DNA of 64,000 nucleotides from Oscillospiraceae bacterium (GTDB lineage Bacteria; Bacillota; Clostridia; Oscillospirales; Oscillospiraceae). The notes under the pieces were generated by a model, which was given only the letters and a program-made list of their open reading frames with translations, was not told the origin of the DNA and did no database searches. This document shows, one piece after another, positions 26,747 to 39,183 of this stretch; the stretch's first letter is position 1, and every line of letters begins with the position of its first letter. The position numbers were made by a program, and so were the translations under genes. The DNA lies in contig WRAO01000002.1 in assembly GCA_009780175.1 (NCBI GenBank), forward strand, positions 62,001-126,000. The letters run 5' to 3'.

Positions 26747-28099
26747 CTACTTCTCTTCATCCTCGTCGAAGTCGTCGTCCTCGTAATCGTCGTCAGCCTC
26801 GTCCTCAAAATCAGCGTCATCGTCCGCGTGAAGCTCGACATCCGCGGTTTCGTCCGCGCCCAGCGCGACAGTCTCTTCCAAATCGCCATCCGCCTCTTCA
26901 GAGTCAAGCGTCATATCCTGCTCCGCTTCGTCTTCTTCATTCTCAAAGCGGTCCGGATCATAAGCCCGCCCTCTGGCAAACTTTCTATGGCCTTCCCGCG
27001 AGAGGTTCTCTTCCTTATCCTCCGCGTTCTCTTCAAGCTCCGCGGCCCGATTCTCAGCCAGACGCTGCCGTTCTTTTTCCCGCTCCTGAACCTGCTTTTT
27101 CTTCTTCGAAGTCCCTTTATTTTCCTGCGTAAGACCCTGCGCTTTCAGCTCGTCCGTCCGCTTTTTCTTCGCGTCAATCTCCGCCTGTCTTTCCTTTTCT
27201 TTGATCGCCTCTTCCGCCTTCATCCCCGCCAAAACCTTGGCAAAGTACTTGTTGATGACCACACCAAACAGCGCAAACGTCAGGCTGGAAGCGGTCCAGT
27301 AAAGGCTCATCGCCGCCGGGAAGGTAAAACCGATGAACAAGCTCATACCGGGCATCATCAGCATCATGGTCTTCATCATCTGCTGCTGTTGCGGCGTCTG
27401 GCTCATCGCCATAAAATTCGTCGCCATCATAATCTTCTGCGAAATATAGGCCGAGACAGCGGAGATCACCGGCAGCAGAAGCAGACCCCATTGCGCCGGC
27501 GTAGCGGCCACCTGCTCACCAAATCCAAACATACCGGTAATCACCCGATAGTCGGGCGTCTGTCCCAGGTCAAGGCCGAGGAAGTTCATGTTCAGATTGA
27601 AAATCTGAGGCACAACCGCGTGGAGTTGATCGAAATAGGGCCGAATATGGCCCGCCATCTCCACCTGATAGAGCGCCCCCGTCCCCACATAGATCCCCAG
27701 ACCCTCCAAAGCGACCCGGAGCGCGTCAATCTGGCTCTGATCCAGCCCCATCAAATGGCTCAAAGGTTGACGGATAATCTGGAACATGAGCAGGATGATA
27801 ATCATCGGGAAGATCGTCCACAGGCAGCCGCCGAGCGGCTTGATGCCATGCTCTTTATAGAGCTTCTGCATCTCCTGGTTCATCCGCATCGTATCTCCGG
27901 CAAATCTCTCTTGCAAGGCCTTAATTTTCGGCTGATGCAATGCCATGCCGAGGCTCCCCCGCTTGCTCTTGATATCAAAGGGAACGCGGAACAGGGCAAG
28001 AATCAGTGCCAAGGAGATCAAGGCCAATCCATAGTTATCAAAGAAATCGGACAGATAGCGCAGCAAAAATGCTAAAGGTGCATAGATAAAATCTGGCAT
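26747..28099 (-). CDS. yidC: YidC/SpoIIIJ-type membrane protein insertase
   Basis: A 450-residue insertase that moves membrane proteins into the bilayer with or without SecYEG. About five membrane segments lie in residues 1-290, with the groove Arg in LFRVPFDIKSKRG. It lacks the usual lipoprotein signal. From about residue 291 there is a long charged extension: first a basic, coiled-coil-like stretch (EKERQ..., SKKKKQVQEREKERQR), then about 60 mostly acidic residues ending DDDFDEDEEK. Basic YidC tails bind ribosomes; the acidic end is unusual. Confidence 0.94.
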   Translation of the reverse strand: MPDFIYAPLAFLLRYLSDFFDNYGLALISLALILALFRVPFDIKSKRGSLGMALHQPKIKALQERFAGDTMRMNQEMQKLYKEHGIKPLGGCLWTIFPMIIILLMFQIIRQPLSHLMGLDQSQIDALRVALEGLGIYVGTGALYQVEMAGHIRPYFDQLHAVVPQIFNLNMNFLGLDLGQTPDYRVITGMFGFGEQVAATPAQWGLLLLPVISAVSAYISQKIMMATNFMAMSQTPQQQQMMKTMMLMMPGMSLFIGFTFPAAMSLYWTASSLTFALFGVVINKYFAKVLAGMKAEEAIKEKERQAEIDAKKKRTDELKAQGLTQENKGTSKKKKQVQEREKERQRLAENRAAELEENAEDKEENLSREGHRKFARGRAYDPDRFENEEDEAEQDMTLDSEEADGDLEETVALGADETADVELHADDDADFEDEADDDYEDDDFDEDEEK

Positions 28100-28258
28100 A
28101 CATCAGGCTCCATACAGCGCGCGCAATGCGCTCTGTAGCCGCTTTTCTTCGGCGAGCGGCACGCCGGAATCATCATATCCAATGTAGGGGCGAGCTGTGT
28201 TCGCCCGCGTTACAGACATCCTTTGCAGGAACGGCTATTCGCCGCCCAACGCCAAACA

Positions 28259-28477
28259 CTAAGGCACCGGATCGTAGACATCGCAGTCCTTCCGGTGAAA
28301 CGGGTGGCATCGCAGCAAGCGCCGGACCGTGAGCCAAGACCCCTTCACAGCCCCATACTTCTCCAAGGCCTCTATGGCATAGGCCGAACAAGTGGGCAGA
28401 AATCGACAAGTCGGCCCCCGCATCGGAGAAATAGACCTCCGATAAAACCGCACCAACGCAATGAGAACGCGCTTCAT
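28259..28477 (-). CDS. yidD: Membrane protein insertion efficiency factor YidD
   Basis: A 72-residue protein with the family motif [20 protein letters not shown] and the typical end [19 protein letters not shown]. It is thought to support YidC. Its ATG overlaps the rnpA stop codon (ATGA), so translation is coupled. The gap to yidC is about 160 bases. Confidence 0.95.
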   Translation of the reverse strand: MKRVLIALVRFYRRSISPMRGPTCRFLPTCSAYAIEALEKYGAVKGSWLTVRRLLRCHPFHRKDCDVYDPVP

Positions 28478-28818
28478 GACCCAGTCTCCCGAAGTCCCAA
28501 CTTGTCCACCGTCCGAAGAAAATCAGCCTCAAGCTGCCGATAGGTAGCCGAAGGACTCTTCACCCGGGCCACGATCACAATATCAAACCCCCGGCGAACC
28601 TCCGCCTCGTGGAGCCGATAAATCTCTTTCAGCCGCCGCCGGACCTTGTTCCGAACCACCGCGTTACCCACTTTGGTCCCCACGGTAATCCCAAGCCGAT
28701 TAGCTCCCCGGCGATTGGGTCTGCAATAGACAGCAAGCAGTCCCGTTGCGGTACTCTTTCCCGCGTTATAAAGGCGGCGAAACTCGTAATTTTGTCTGAT
28801 GGAGCTGGTAAATTGCAC
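28474..28818 (-). CDS. rnpA: Ribonuclease P protein component
   Basis: A 114-residue basic protein that pairs with the RNase P RNA for 5' maturation of tRNA. The signature [20 protein letters not shown] then [13 protein letters not shown] is clear. I chose the GTG at 28818 because GGTGGAG lies just upstream and [15 protein letters not shown] starts like other RnpA proteins; an in-frame ATG at 28896 adds residues without similarity. It lies 125 bases after rpmH and overlaps yidD by four bases. Confidence 0.93.
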   Translation of the reverse strand: MQFTSSIRQNYEFRRLYNAGKSTATGLLAVYCRPNRRGANRLGITVGTKVGNAVVRNKVRRRLKEIYRLHEAEVRRGFDIVIVARVKSPSATYRQLEADFLRTVDKLGLRETGS

Positions 28819-28943
28819 GTTTCTCCACCTCAAAAGGGGCGCAAAAGGGCGCGTTAAGGTACGAATAAAGTACGGATTGGGTACGGATACATACACGTTT
28901 AGGGCGGTGAAAAAATCCCGCCCTGAAGAGTCTGTGTTTGTAT

Positions 28944-30682
<1,739 letters not shown>

Positions 30683-30688
30683 TAACAA

Positions 30689-30723
30689 AAATGGCTTTCG
30701 GAAGTAAATTCCGAAAGCCATTT
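30689..30723 (+). terminator. Terminator of tpl
   Basis: 15-bp arms AAATGGCTTTCGGAA / TTCCGAAAGCCATTT followed by a T-rich stretch. Confidence 0.88.
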
Positions 30724-30812
30724 CGTTTTCCCCGTCCTTTTCGCGAAGCGAAAAGCTTTTTGCCGTAAGGAGTGCGCGTCAGTGTGCGACCGAAGGCAAA
30801 AAATAAAATCCC

Positions 30813-30847
30813 AAAGGGGCTTTGGAATTCACTTCCAAAGCCCCTTT
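30813..30847 (-). terminator. Terminator of groESL
   Basis: 15-bp arms AAAGGGGCTTTGGAA / TTCCAAAGCCCCTTT with a T-rich tail on the - strand. A second hairpin (GATCGAATG/CATTCGATC, about 30863-30884) lies between it and the groEL stop. Confidence 0.8.
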
Positions 30848-30890
30848 CACCGATCTATTCCAGATCGAATGCAAGCATTCGATCTGATTT

Positions 30891-32540
<1,650 letters not shown>

Positions 32541-32554
32541 TTAAATAGTTAAAT

Positions 32555-32898
<344 letters not shown>

Positions 32899-32908
32899 CA
32901 CAACTCTA

Positions 32909-32937
32909 ATAATACTGGATGCACTCTGAATACGCAA
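32909..32937 (-). promoter_or_regulatory. groESL promoter
   Basis: On the - strand TTGCGT (32937-32932) and TATTAT (32914-32909), spacer 17, just upstream of CIRCE. Nothing coding is seen between here and 33195. That stretch holds a CCCACT...AGTGGGT hairpin (about 33109-33137) and a GGCGGGC/GCCCGCC hairpin (about 33167-33183) behind the lipid kinase gene. Confidence 0.75.
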
Positions 32938-33195
32938 ATGGAAATTTCCCCAAATACCGGAAAATCTCCACATTCTAATCCAACCAAATCCATTTATCTC
33001 CCGACGAAGCCCAAAATCTACCATTTTCTCTATTTTTGTCCAACTTGCTCCGCCTCGACAAATGTGTTCGTTTCTTCCACCCCAAAACCTTGATATAAGA
33101 ACCTGACCCACTAACGTCGCCAAAGGCAACGAGTGGGTACCCCAGAACCTTGTTGCTTCGCAATAGGCGGGCTTTGCCCGCCGTCATAGATCACA

Positions 33196-34113
33196 TCAAG
33201 GGGTCCTCGTGAAACCTGCTTCACGGGGCAAAAAGAAGTTCACCGCTCCCGGCAAAAGCGTAAACGTGACCTCACGGCGGCGCAGGATTTCCCCGTCCAC
33301 ATTCACCACAAACTCCCGGTCCGCCCGTATTGTGATGGAGCGGTCTTTCGCATAAGCAAACAGCTCCGGCACTTCATGATACCGACCCGTCGCATACCTC
33401 TGCACCAGCGACACAACCCGCATACGAGACACCTGCTCCGCCAAGAGAATATCCAGCATCCCATCGTCCGGCACGGCCTCCGGCACAGGCGTAAACGCCC
33501 CGCCGTAACTTCTGCCGTTGCAGGCGCAGATGAGGGTAAACTTCCGCTTCTGTGTCCGACCCCCAACCTCCACCTCAAACTCCTCCGCGACCCCTTTGAC
33601 GATATTCGCCACCAAACTCACCACATACGCCATCTTTCCGCGCACCAGAGGCCACCCGCTATACTTGTGGACATCTCCCCCCACCCGCGCGTCCAGCCCC
33701 ACAGAGCAGATGTTGATCCCGTATCGCCCGCCCACGTCGATCACATCTAAGGGCATTACCCGCGCATCGAGCAGCCGTTCCAGGCAAAAGAAATGCTCCT
33801 TCCCCATAGGAAAGGTCTTGATAAAATCATTCCCCGTCCCGGCCGGAAAGTGCGTCACAGCCACATGCGCCTGTCCCACCGCGCCATTGACACACTCACT
33901 GAGCGTCCCGTCTCCGCCGCAGGCATAAACGCGAAGCGCCTCGCCTACCTCGGCGGACGCTTTCACCTTCCGGATCGCGTCCAACGGTCCAATGGTTTCA
34001 TAGAGCTCCCACGGATCCGATTGCGCCTCCATCACCCGTAAAATCTCCGCCCGGACCTCTCCGATCCGCCGACCTCCACCCGCGATGGGATTGAGGATAA
34101 ATAGATGCTTCAT
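33196..34113 (-). CDS. YegS/DgkB-type lipid kinase
   Basis: A 305-residue cytoplasmic enzyme of the diacylglycerol-kinase catalytic superfamily. It shows NPIAGGG, then YACGGDGTLSECVNG and FPAGTGNDF, the nucleotide and substrate motifs of this family. In Gram-positives such enzymes phosphorylate diacylglycerol or related lipids in membrane-lipid turnover; the exact substrate here is open. A hairpin with a perfect GGCGGGC stem follows the stop but has no strong T-run. Confidence 0.9.
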   Translation of the reverse strand: MKHLFILNPIAGGGRRIGEVRAEILRVMEAQSDPWELYETIGPLDAIRKVKASAEVGEALRVYACGGDGTLSECVNGAVGQAHVAVTHFPAGTGNDFIKTFPMGKEHFFCLERLLDARVMPLDVIDVGGRYGINICSVGLDARVGGDVHKYSGWPLVRGKMAYVVSLVANIVKGVAEEFEVEVGGRTQKRKFTLICACNGRSYGGAFTPVPEAVPDDGMLDILLAEQVSRMRVVSLVQRYATGRYHEVPELFAYAKDRSITIRADREFVVNVDGEILRRREVTFTLLPGAVNFFLPREAGFTRTP

Positions 34114-34146
34114 ACAAACACGCTACTCTCACTTCTTCTCTACGTT

Positions 34147-34824
34147 TTACAGTTCGTCCTTCTCGCTCTGCCCACGGCTAAACAAGATTTTAAGGTTCCC
34201 GTTCCGGCAGCGCAGTTCGTCCATAAACGCCTTCGATATCACCGCTTCACGCATGGTAATCGAATACGTGAGTTCATACAAACTCCCCATATTGCTCGTC
34301 CTGACCTTTTCCAGTTCCGCCCCCTGCGTGTATTTCGCAAAGATGTCGTCAAACAAACTGTCGTAGTCCAAATCTTCCGGGATTGTGATACGTAATATCC
34401 GCGTCTGCGTCTCCTCCTGCCCAAACTGCGTGTATGTGAGCGCAAAAAAGACGCTTCCGAGTAAGACACAAAATACAAGCCCGTAAAGCAGATAACCCAT
34501 GCCGGAGATAAACCCCAAGGCCATCGCAAAAAACAGGCAGCTAATATCCCGCGCGTTCCCCGGCACCGACCGGAAGCGAATCAAGCTAAACGCGCCTGCA
34601 ACCGCAATACCCGCACCGATGTTCCGGTTGACGAGCATAATGATAATCTGCACCATCGCCGGCAGCACGACCAGCGTCATCGCAAGGGTTTTGCTATGCT
34701 TATTCCGAAACATATAAAGCAGCGCAACCACAAAACCAAACAGCAAGGATGTCACGGTACTAAACAAGAGGGCTTCCAGCGTTACCCCATCTGCCATGAT
34801 GCTCCCGCTCCCAAACTCAAACAT
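34147..34824 (-). CDS. DUF4956 membrane protein
   Basis: A 225-residue protein. About four membrane spans fill the first 140 residues, including AGAFSLIRFRSVPGNARDI, a hallmark of DUF4956; a cytoplasmic alpha/beta domain follows. The start at 34824 overlaps the end of the VTC-domain gene by 8 bases and has GGAGGA upstream. DUF4956 proteins often pair with VTC proteins, as here, and are thought to work with them in polyphosphate or cell-surface metabolism, but this is unproven. Confidence 0.85.
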   Translation of the reverse strand: MFEFGSGSIMADGVTLEALLFSTVTSLLFGFVVALLYMFRNKHSKTLAMTLVVLPAMVQIIIMLVNRNIGAGIAVAGAFSLIRFRSVPGNARDISCLFFAMALGFISGMGYLLYGLVFCVLLGSVFFALTYTQFGQEETQTRILRITIPEDLDYDSLFDDIFAKYTQGAELEKVRTSNMGSLYELTYSITMREAVISKAFMDELRCRNGNLKILFSRGQSEKDEL

Positions 34825-35527
34825 GTACCATCCTCCGCTCTCTTTGCTTTTGCATATAATCCATGTAACAGGTCCCAAATTTAGAGAAGGACGTCGGGTA
34901 CACCTGATTCGCGCTCAGCGCCCGCGCCAACCACAACGGCATTCCGCCCGGCACTTTAATTTCCATGAGGGTCATCTCCGGCGGTAAAATCAGTGTCCCC
35001 TGGTCAGGCCGCCTAAAGTTCAAATCGTGCAGCCGATATCGGACATCCGTATCCAAAGTAACGCGCAATTCCTTGTCCGCCACACCCGAAAAAGCCCGCC
35101 GTTTATGGGAGATATACATCTTCTCCACAATCGGATTGCTCTGCAGATAATAACCCAACTCGCGTGATATCTGGGAAATCTCCTGCTCCACAAGCCCCCG
35201 TATTCCCCTGTCAGAAAACCGGTCGCCCGAAAACGCGATCCTGCGCTTATGTACAATCCCCTGGTGCTTTTTCTTCAGTTCCAGAAAAAACTTCGTACCG
35301 CGCGACGGCTCGCCATAACAGCGCAATCGCAGTTTTTCCTTATAGAGCGGCTTCTCCATAGACCTGCGTATGATGTCCCAATGCTCCGTGTCGTAATATA
35401 GATTCTGCACGAGATAGTCATCGAATCGGTCTAACGCCATCTCCCGTGAAAACACTTCCGAAAGTGCCGCACACTGCGCCTGCGTAATGAGATATTTCGC
35501 CTCATACCGCTTAAAAATACTCTGCAA
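34817..35527 (-). CDS. VTC-domain (polyphosphate polymerase-like) protein
   Basis: A 236-residue protein of the VTC tunnel-fold family. Key basic and acidic residues line up: FKRYEAKYLIT at the start, YKEKLRLRCYG, FLELKKKHQGIVHKRR and, near the end, LMEIKVPG. In yeast Vtc4 these build a polyphosphate polymerase tunnel; many bacterial members are unproven. The start codon is a TTG at 35527, with GGGGAGGT six bases upstream. It overlaps the DUF4956 gene, which suggests a membrane-linked pair. Confidence 0.82.
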   Translation of the reverse strand: MQSIFKRYEAKYLITQAQCAALSEVFSREMALDRFDDYLVQNLYYDTEHWDIIRRSMEKPLYKEKLRLRCYGEPSRGTKFFLELKKKHQGIVHKRRIAFSGDRFSDRGIRGLVEQEISQISRELGYYLQSNPIVEKMYISHKRRAFSGVADKELRVTLDTDVRYRLHDLNFRRPDQGTLILPPEMTLMEIKVPGGMPLWLARALSANQVYPTSFSKFGTCYMDYMQKQRERRMVHV

Positions 35528-35557
35528 GACAGCACCTCCCCGCAACCGCCGACAACC

Positions 35558-36667
35558 CTACCGATACATATACAACTGGCTCTTAATCATCCCATTATAC
35601 AGCTTCCGCTTCTTATCCGCCTGCCGCCCAAAATCCCGCTCAAAATCAGCGTGCGCGGACAGAATATACATCTCCCAACCCGAGAGATTCCGGACCGCCT
35701 TGCCAAACTCCCTGACAATCGCCTCCGCCTCACTCCGCTCCAACACCCGCTCCCCATACGGCGGGTTCGTCACGATCACACCCTTCGCCGCCGGCTTCTC
35801 AAACCGCCGCGCATCAGCGACGGCAAAGCGGATATCCGCCTCCACCCCCGCCCGCCGGGCGTTCTCCTGCGCCAGCTCGATGCAATGCGGGTCAATATCA
35901 CTCGCGAAGATCGTATAACTCCCATGAAACTCCTTCGCCCGCGCCGCCTCCCGGACCTCGTCCCAAAGCGCGGACGGTATCTCCGGCCAAGTCTCCGCCG
36001 CAAAGCGGCGATAGAGCCCCGGCGCACGATTCCGCGCGGCCAAAGCCGCCTCAATCGCAATCGTCCCAGACCCGCAAAACGGGTCCGCCAACACATCCCG
36101 TCCCCGATAGCGCGAAAGCGTCACCATCGCCGCCGCCAGCGTTTCGCGTAAAGGCGCGACACCGGATACCGGCCGATAGCCCCGCTTATACAGCCCAGCC
36201 CCTGTCGTGTCCAGATAAATCGTAGCCACATCGTCCCGAATCGCGAACTGGACCTGATAGGTCGCCCCAGTCTCCGGCATCCGCTCCACGCCATAGGCCC
36301 GTCCGAGCTTATCCGCGGCGGCTTTCTTGAGAATCCGCTGCGCGTCCGGCACAGACCGGAGTGTCGGCCCCAGCGCGTGTCCCTTGATCGGAAACGCCCC
36401 GTCCCGCGGCACAAACGCGGCCCAGTCAAGGGCCAAGGCCCCCTCATACAAAGCGTCAAAGCTCCGCGCCGGGAAACTGCCGAGCGTGATGAGCACCCGC
36501 TCGCCCGTCCGCAGCCCGATATTCGCCCGCACAACGGCGGTCCAGTCCCCGGAGAAATATACCCGTCCCGTCTCGGGCCGGACCTCCGTTACATCCATAC
36601 GGCGCAGTTCATCCGCCACCAGTCCCTCCAGCCCAAACAGACAGGGGACGCAAAGTTCTAATTTCAC
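35558..36667 (-). CDS. THUMP-domain 23S rRNA (guanine-N2) methyltransferase-like protein
   Basis: A 369-residue RNA methyltransferase of the RlmL/YpsC type. A THUMP domain occupies about residues 40-155. The SAM-dependent domain shows GVAPLRETLAAAM, DPFCGSGTIAIEAA and the catalytic TNPPYGERV (NPPY for N2-guanine methylation). Chosen start: GTG at 36667, with GAGGAGG eight bases upstream. It is upstream of the VTC gene, 30 bases apart, on the same strand. The exact rRNA position is not determined. Confidence 0.92.
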   Translation of the reverse strand: MKLELCVPCLFGLEGLVADELRRMDVTEVRPETGRVYFSGDWTAVVRANIGLRTGERVLITLGSFPARSFDALYEGALALDWAAFVPRDGAFPIKGHALGPTLRSVPDAQRILKKAAADKLGRAYGVERMPETGATYQVQFAIRDDVATIYLDTTGAGLYKRGYRPVSGVAPLRETLAAAMVTLSRYRGRDVLADPFCGSGTIAIEAALAARNRAPGLYRRFAAETWPEIPSALWDEVREAARAKEFHGSYTIFASDIDPHCIELAQENARRAGVEADIRFAVADARRFEKPAAKGVIVTNPPYGERVLERSEAEAIVREFGKAVRNLSGWEMYILSAHADFERDFGRQADKKRKLYNGMIKSQLYMYR

Positions 36668-36845
36668 AGGCCAAACCTCCTCATAAACAATTGACAAAAC
36701 AAGTCAAAACCTCTCACCGTTCGCTCTTTACAACTGGGCCGCAAAACGATATGATACTCTCACAGCTTATCCAATGAACAAGCTCATATCTTTATCCCAC
36801 AACCCTATTTCTTGGCGGACTGTCCTCGGGCAGTCCGCCCCCTCT

Positions 36846-37385
36846 TTATGTACGGACCAGCACTTCCACCACATTGCTGTTCATCAGACTATTCGGGATC
36901 AAAATCTGCGACCCCTCCTCCGTCCGAATCGCCGTATGCCGAAACCCGACCTCTTCAATCGTCCCGGTCAAATTCAGCACAGGGTATTTCACCCTGTCTC
37001 CGACGCGAAAGGGGCGAAAAATCAGCAAAACCACTCCGCTCACAATGTTGCCCAGCGCCTCTTGAGACGCAAAGCCCACCACGATCGCCACAATACCGGA
37101 CCCCGCCAACACACTGGTCATCACCGCGTCCAACCCCGGCACATGCCGAAGCGCGGCTGTAATGCAGATCATGTAAACCACAGCCTTCGCGCCATAGCGC
37201 GCATACCGCAGGACAGAGACATCTTTGCCTTCCGCCTTCATCCGCCGCTCCGCCCTGATGAAAACAATCTGCAGCACCCGAATGAGGATCACCATCACGA
37301 GCAGAATCATTGCAATACTCAAAACACGCGTCGCCACCGCGACATTGCTGGTCCCAAACCAGTCATACAACATCTGCATCGACAC
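36846..37385 (-). CDS. Short MscS-type mechanosensitive channel
   Basis: A 179-residue membrane protein with three spans. The pore helix region GIVAIVVGFASQEALGNIVSG and the beta-domain FRVGDRVKYPV...GTIEEVGFRHTAIRT match MscS. It ends directly after the beta-domain, so the C-terminal alpha/beta vestibule domain of MscS (about 90 residues) is missing. No frameshifted remainder is obvious downstream; a perfect GGCGGACTG/CAGTCCGCC hairpin lies there (36815-36840). It should relieve turgor under osmotic shock. Confidence 0.85.
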   Translation of the reverse strand: MSMQMLYDWFGTSNVAVATRVLSIAMILLVMVILIRVLQIVFIRAERRMKAEGKDVSVLRYARYGAKAVVYMICITAALRHVPGLDAVMTSVLAGSGIVAIVVGFASQEALGNIVSGVVLLIFRPFRVGDRVKYPVLNLTGTIEEVGFRHTAIRTEEGSQILIPNSLMNSNVVEVLVRT

Positions 37386-37534
37386 CCCTCCTTCCGACTA
37401 CTCTCTACAGCCTACCACAAAATGGCCCAGAGAACAATCAAAAGGAGAAAAAGCAAACCCAGTTGCGCGCGCGCACGGATCTGTGGTAAACTATCCCAGT
37501 AGTAATACACCAAGCAGAATGGGAGGATTTCACC

Positions 37535-38227
37535 ATGGCCAATTACGGCAAAGGTTATTACGACGAAGACGAACAAAAACGAGAACAACTCCGCGGCAAA
37601 GGGCTCGCCGGCATCTTCGGGCTCATGTTCCTCGGCCTCTTAATCAGCGCAATCACTGCTTTCTTCACCGCCGAATCACCCCTCCTTTGGGGCCTGGTGT
37701 TCGCCACGGATTTTTATTTCCTCTTCCTCGCCCCCTTGGGCCTGGTCATCTTCGTCTTCCCTCGGGTCTGGACCATGCCGCCCGCCGCCGCGATTGGGCT
37801 ATTTTTTGTTTACGCCATCCTCAACGGGCTCACATTGTCCGTAGTCTTCCTCTCGTTCAACATCGGCCTCGCCCTGGCCTTTCTCTCCACCGCCGGTATG
37901 TTCGCCGCCATGGCGGTCTACGGCGCGGTAACGCAGGCAGACCTCTCCGGCCTCGGCAGCCTCTTGATTATGGGCCTATTCGGCCTGATCGTCGCCAGTG
38001 TGTTGCACTGGTTCCTCTTCCCCGGCACCGCGTTTGACATGGTCCTCTCCTACGCCAGCATCGCCATCTTCCTCGGGCTCACCGCCAATCACGTCCAACG
38101 CCTGCAAAAGGCCATGGCCGAAAATCCCTCCACCGGCACCATGGTACAAGGCGCCCTGTACCTTTATCTCGCCTTCCTCAATATTTTCTTCGTCAAAGCC
38201 CGCCTCATGGGCGACCGCCGGAGGTAA
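37535..38227 (+). CDS. Bax inhibitor-1/YccA-family membrane protein
   Basis: A 230-residue protein with seven hydrophobic segments and the family pattern near the C-terminus (GLTANHVQRLQKAMAENP, LYLYLAFLNIFF). Bacterial members (YetJ, YccA) behave as pH-dependent calcium leak channels or FtsH modulators. The N-terminal 25 residues are charged (YYDEDEQKREQLR). A terminator follows (38260-38293). Confidence 0.9.
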   Translation: MANYGKGYYDEDEQKREQLRGKGLAGIFGLMFLGLLISAITAFFTAESPLLWGLVFATDFYFLFLAPLGLVIFVFPRVWTMPPAAAIGLFFVYAILNGLTLSVVFLSFNIGLALAFLSTAGMFAAMAVYGAVTQADLSGLGSLLIMGLFGLIVASVLHWFLFPGTAFDMVLSYASIAIFLGLTANHVQRLQKAMAENPSTGTMVQGALYLYLAFLNIFFVKARLMGDRRR

Positions 38228-38259
38228 ACAGCGCCGCGCCAAGGACGATCGAAACCAAC

Positions 38260-38293
38260 AGTACCGTGCCGCTCCGCAAAGCGCCACGGTACT
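38260..38293 (+). terminator. Terminator after the Bax-inhibitor gene
   Basis: Arms AGTACCGTG / CACGGTACT with a following ATTTTTATT. Confidence 0.85.
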
Positions 38294-38297
38294 ATTT

Positions 38298-39101
38298 TTA
38301 TTCCAGCGCGATCATCCGAAGCTCCTTCACCGGATCACTGATCTGATGCCTGCCCGAAAAAATTTCCGTCTCAATCGCGAGAAAAGAGCGCTTGCCCCGC
38401 AGCTGCTCCTCAAACACCGTCGGCGCTTGGTCGATCATGCTCCTGCCATGTTGCTTACAATAATATGTACCCGCGGGCATTGTCCTCATATACTTCGCCT
38501 TATCTGTATACGCCTGCAGCTCCATAAACACATAACGCGAAACCCCGCCGGGCGCGTATTCACACAAAAGTCCAAATTCCCAAGACTCCTGCTCCTCAGA
38601 CCCAAGTCCCATCCCAATCTTCCAGAAATCTTTCGCCATTTCAAGTTGATCCACTTCGTCAAATGGCCGCGCAACCGGGTTCAAACACAAGATTTGCTCC
38701 GGCATCGTCCGCGTATAAACCGCGCCGCTTTTCTGATACTGTCCCGCCAGCAGAACCTGCCGCTCCATCGCATCAATGAATTTCATGCCCGTCTCTAAGC
38801 GCTTTTTCCGCTCCATGGCCGCCCCTCTCGCATAAGCCAGCAGCGCGACCATATCGACCACCATCCCCTTCGCGTCAATATACTCCTTGAGCACCTTGAG
38901 CGGCACATCCAGTTCGATGCAAAGCTGGATCATATCCGCGAGATACACCTGGTCAAAGGAGTAATAGCGGTAGCTGGAATCCGGGTCAATCAACACAGGC
39001 TCCAACAGGCCGATCTGTTCATAATAACGCAGCGACCTATGGCTCGCCCCGGTCAGTTTGGAGAGATCTCCAATGCTCAGCAACTTGTTTTTTCTACTCA
39101 T
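38298..39101 (-). CDS. BmrR-like MerR-family regulator
   Basis: A 267-residue regulator. Residues 1-70 are a MerR winged helix (LLSIGDLSKLTGASHRSLRY, YYEQIGLLEP); a coiled-coil dimerisation helix follows; about residues 115-267 form a GyrI/BmrR-like effector domain expected to bind hydrophobic compounds. It is divergent from the ABC exporter operon, whose promoter has the overlong 19-bp spacer and dyad that MerR activators need. The ATG at 39101 follows GGGGG. Activation of the exporter on drug binding is the likely role. Confidence 0.88.
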   Translation of the reverse strand: MSRKNKLLSIGDLSKLTGASHRSLRYYEQIGLLEPVLIDPDSSYRYYSFDQVYLADMIQLCIELDVPLKVLKEYIDAKGMVVDMVALLAYARGAAMERKKRLETGMKFIDAMERQVLLAGQYQKSGAVYTRTMPEQILCLNPVARPFDEVDQLEMAKDFWKIGMGLGSEEQESWEFGLLCEYAPGGVSRYVFMELQAYTDKAKYMRTMPAGTYYCKQHGRSMIDQAPTVFEEQLRGKRSFLAIETEIFSGRHQISDPVKELRMIALE

Positions 39102-39116
39102 TTTCGAAAAACCCCC

Positions 39117-39147
39117 TTGACTTTCACATGATGTCATAGTTTATACT
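39117..39147 (+). promoter_or_regulatory. MerR-type promoter of the ABC operon, 19-bp spacer
   Basis: TTGACT (39117-39122) and TATACT (39142-39147) separated by 19 bp. The dyad ACTTTCACAT-G-ATGTCATAGT (39120-39140; 8 of 10 positions symmetric) fills the spacer. This is the layout of promoters that MerR proteins activate by untwisting DNA. Confidence 0.82.
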
Positions 39148-39183
39148 AAATGAGTTCGAGACAAAAGTAAAGGAGAACCCTTC

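Noticed and set aside
33070..33195. Riboswitch upstream of groES
   Set aside because: The hairpins lie before the groES promoter and behind the kinase gene; they fit 3'-end structure better than a leader.
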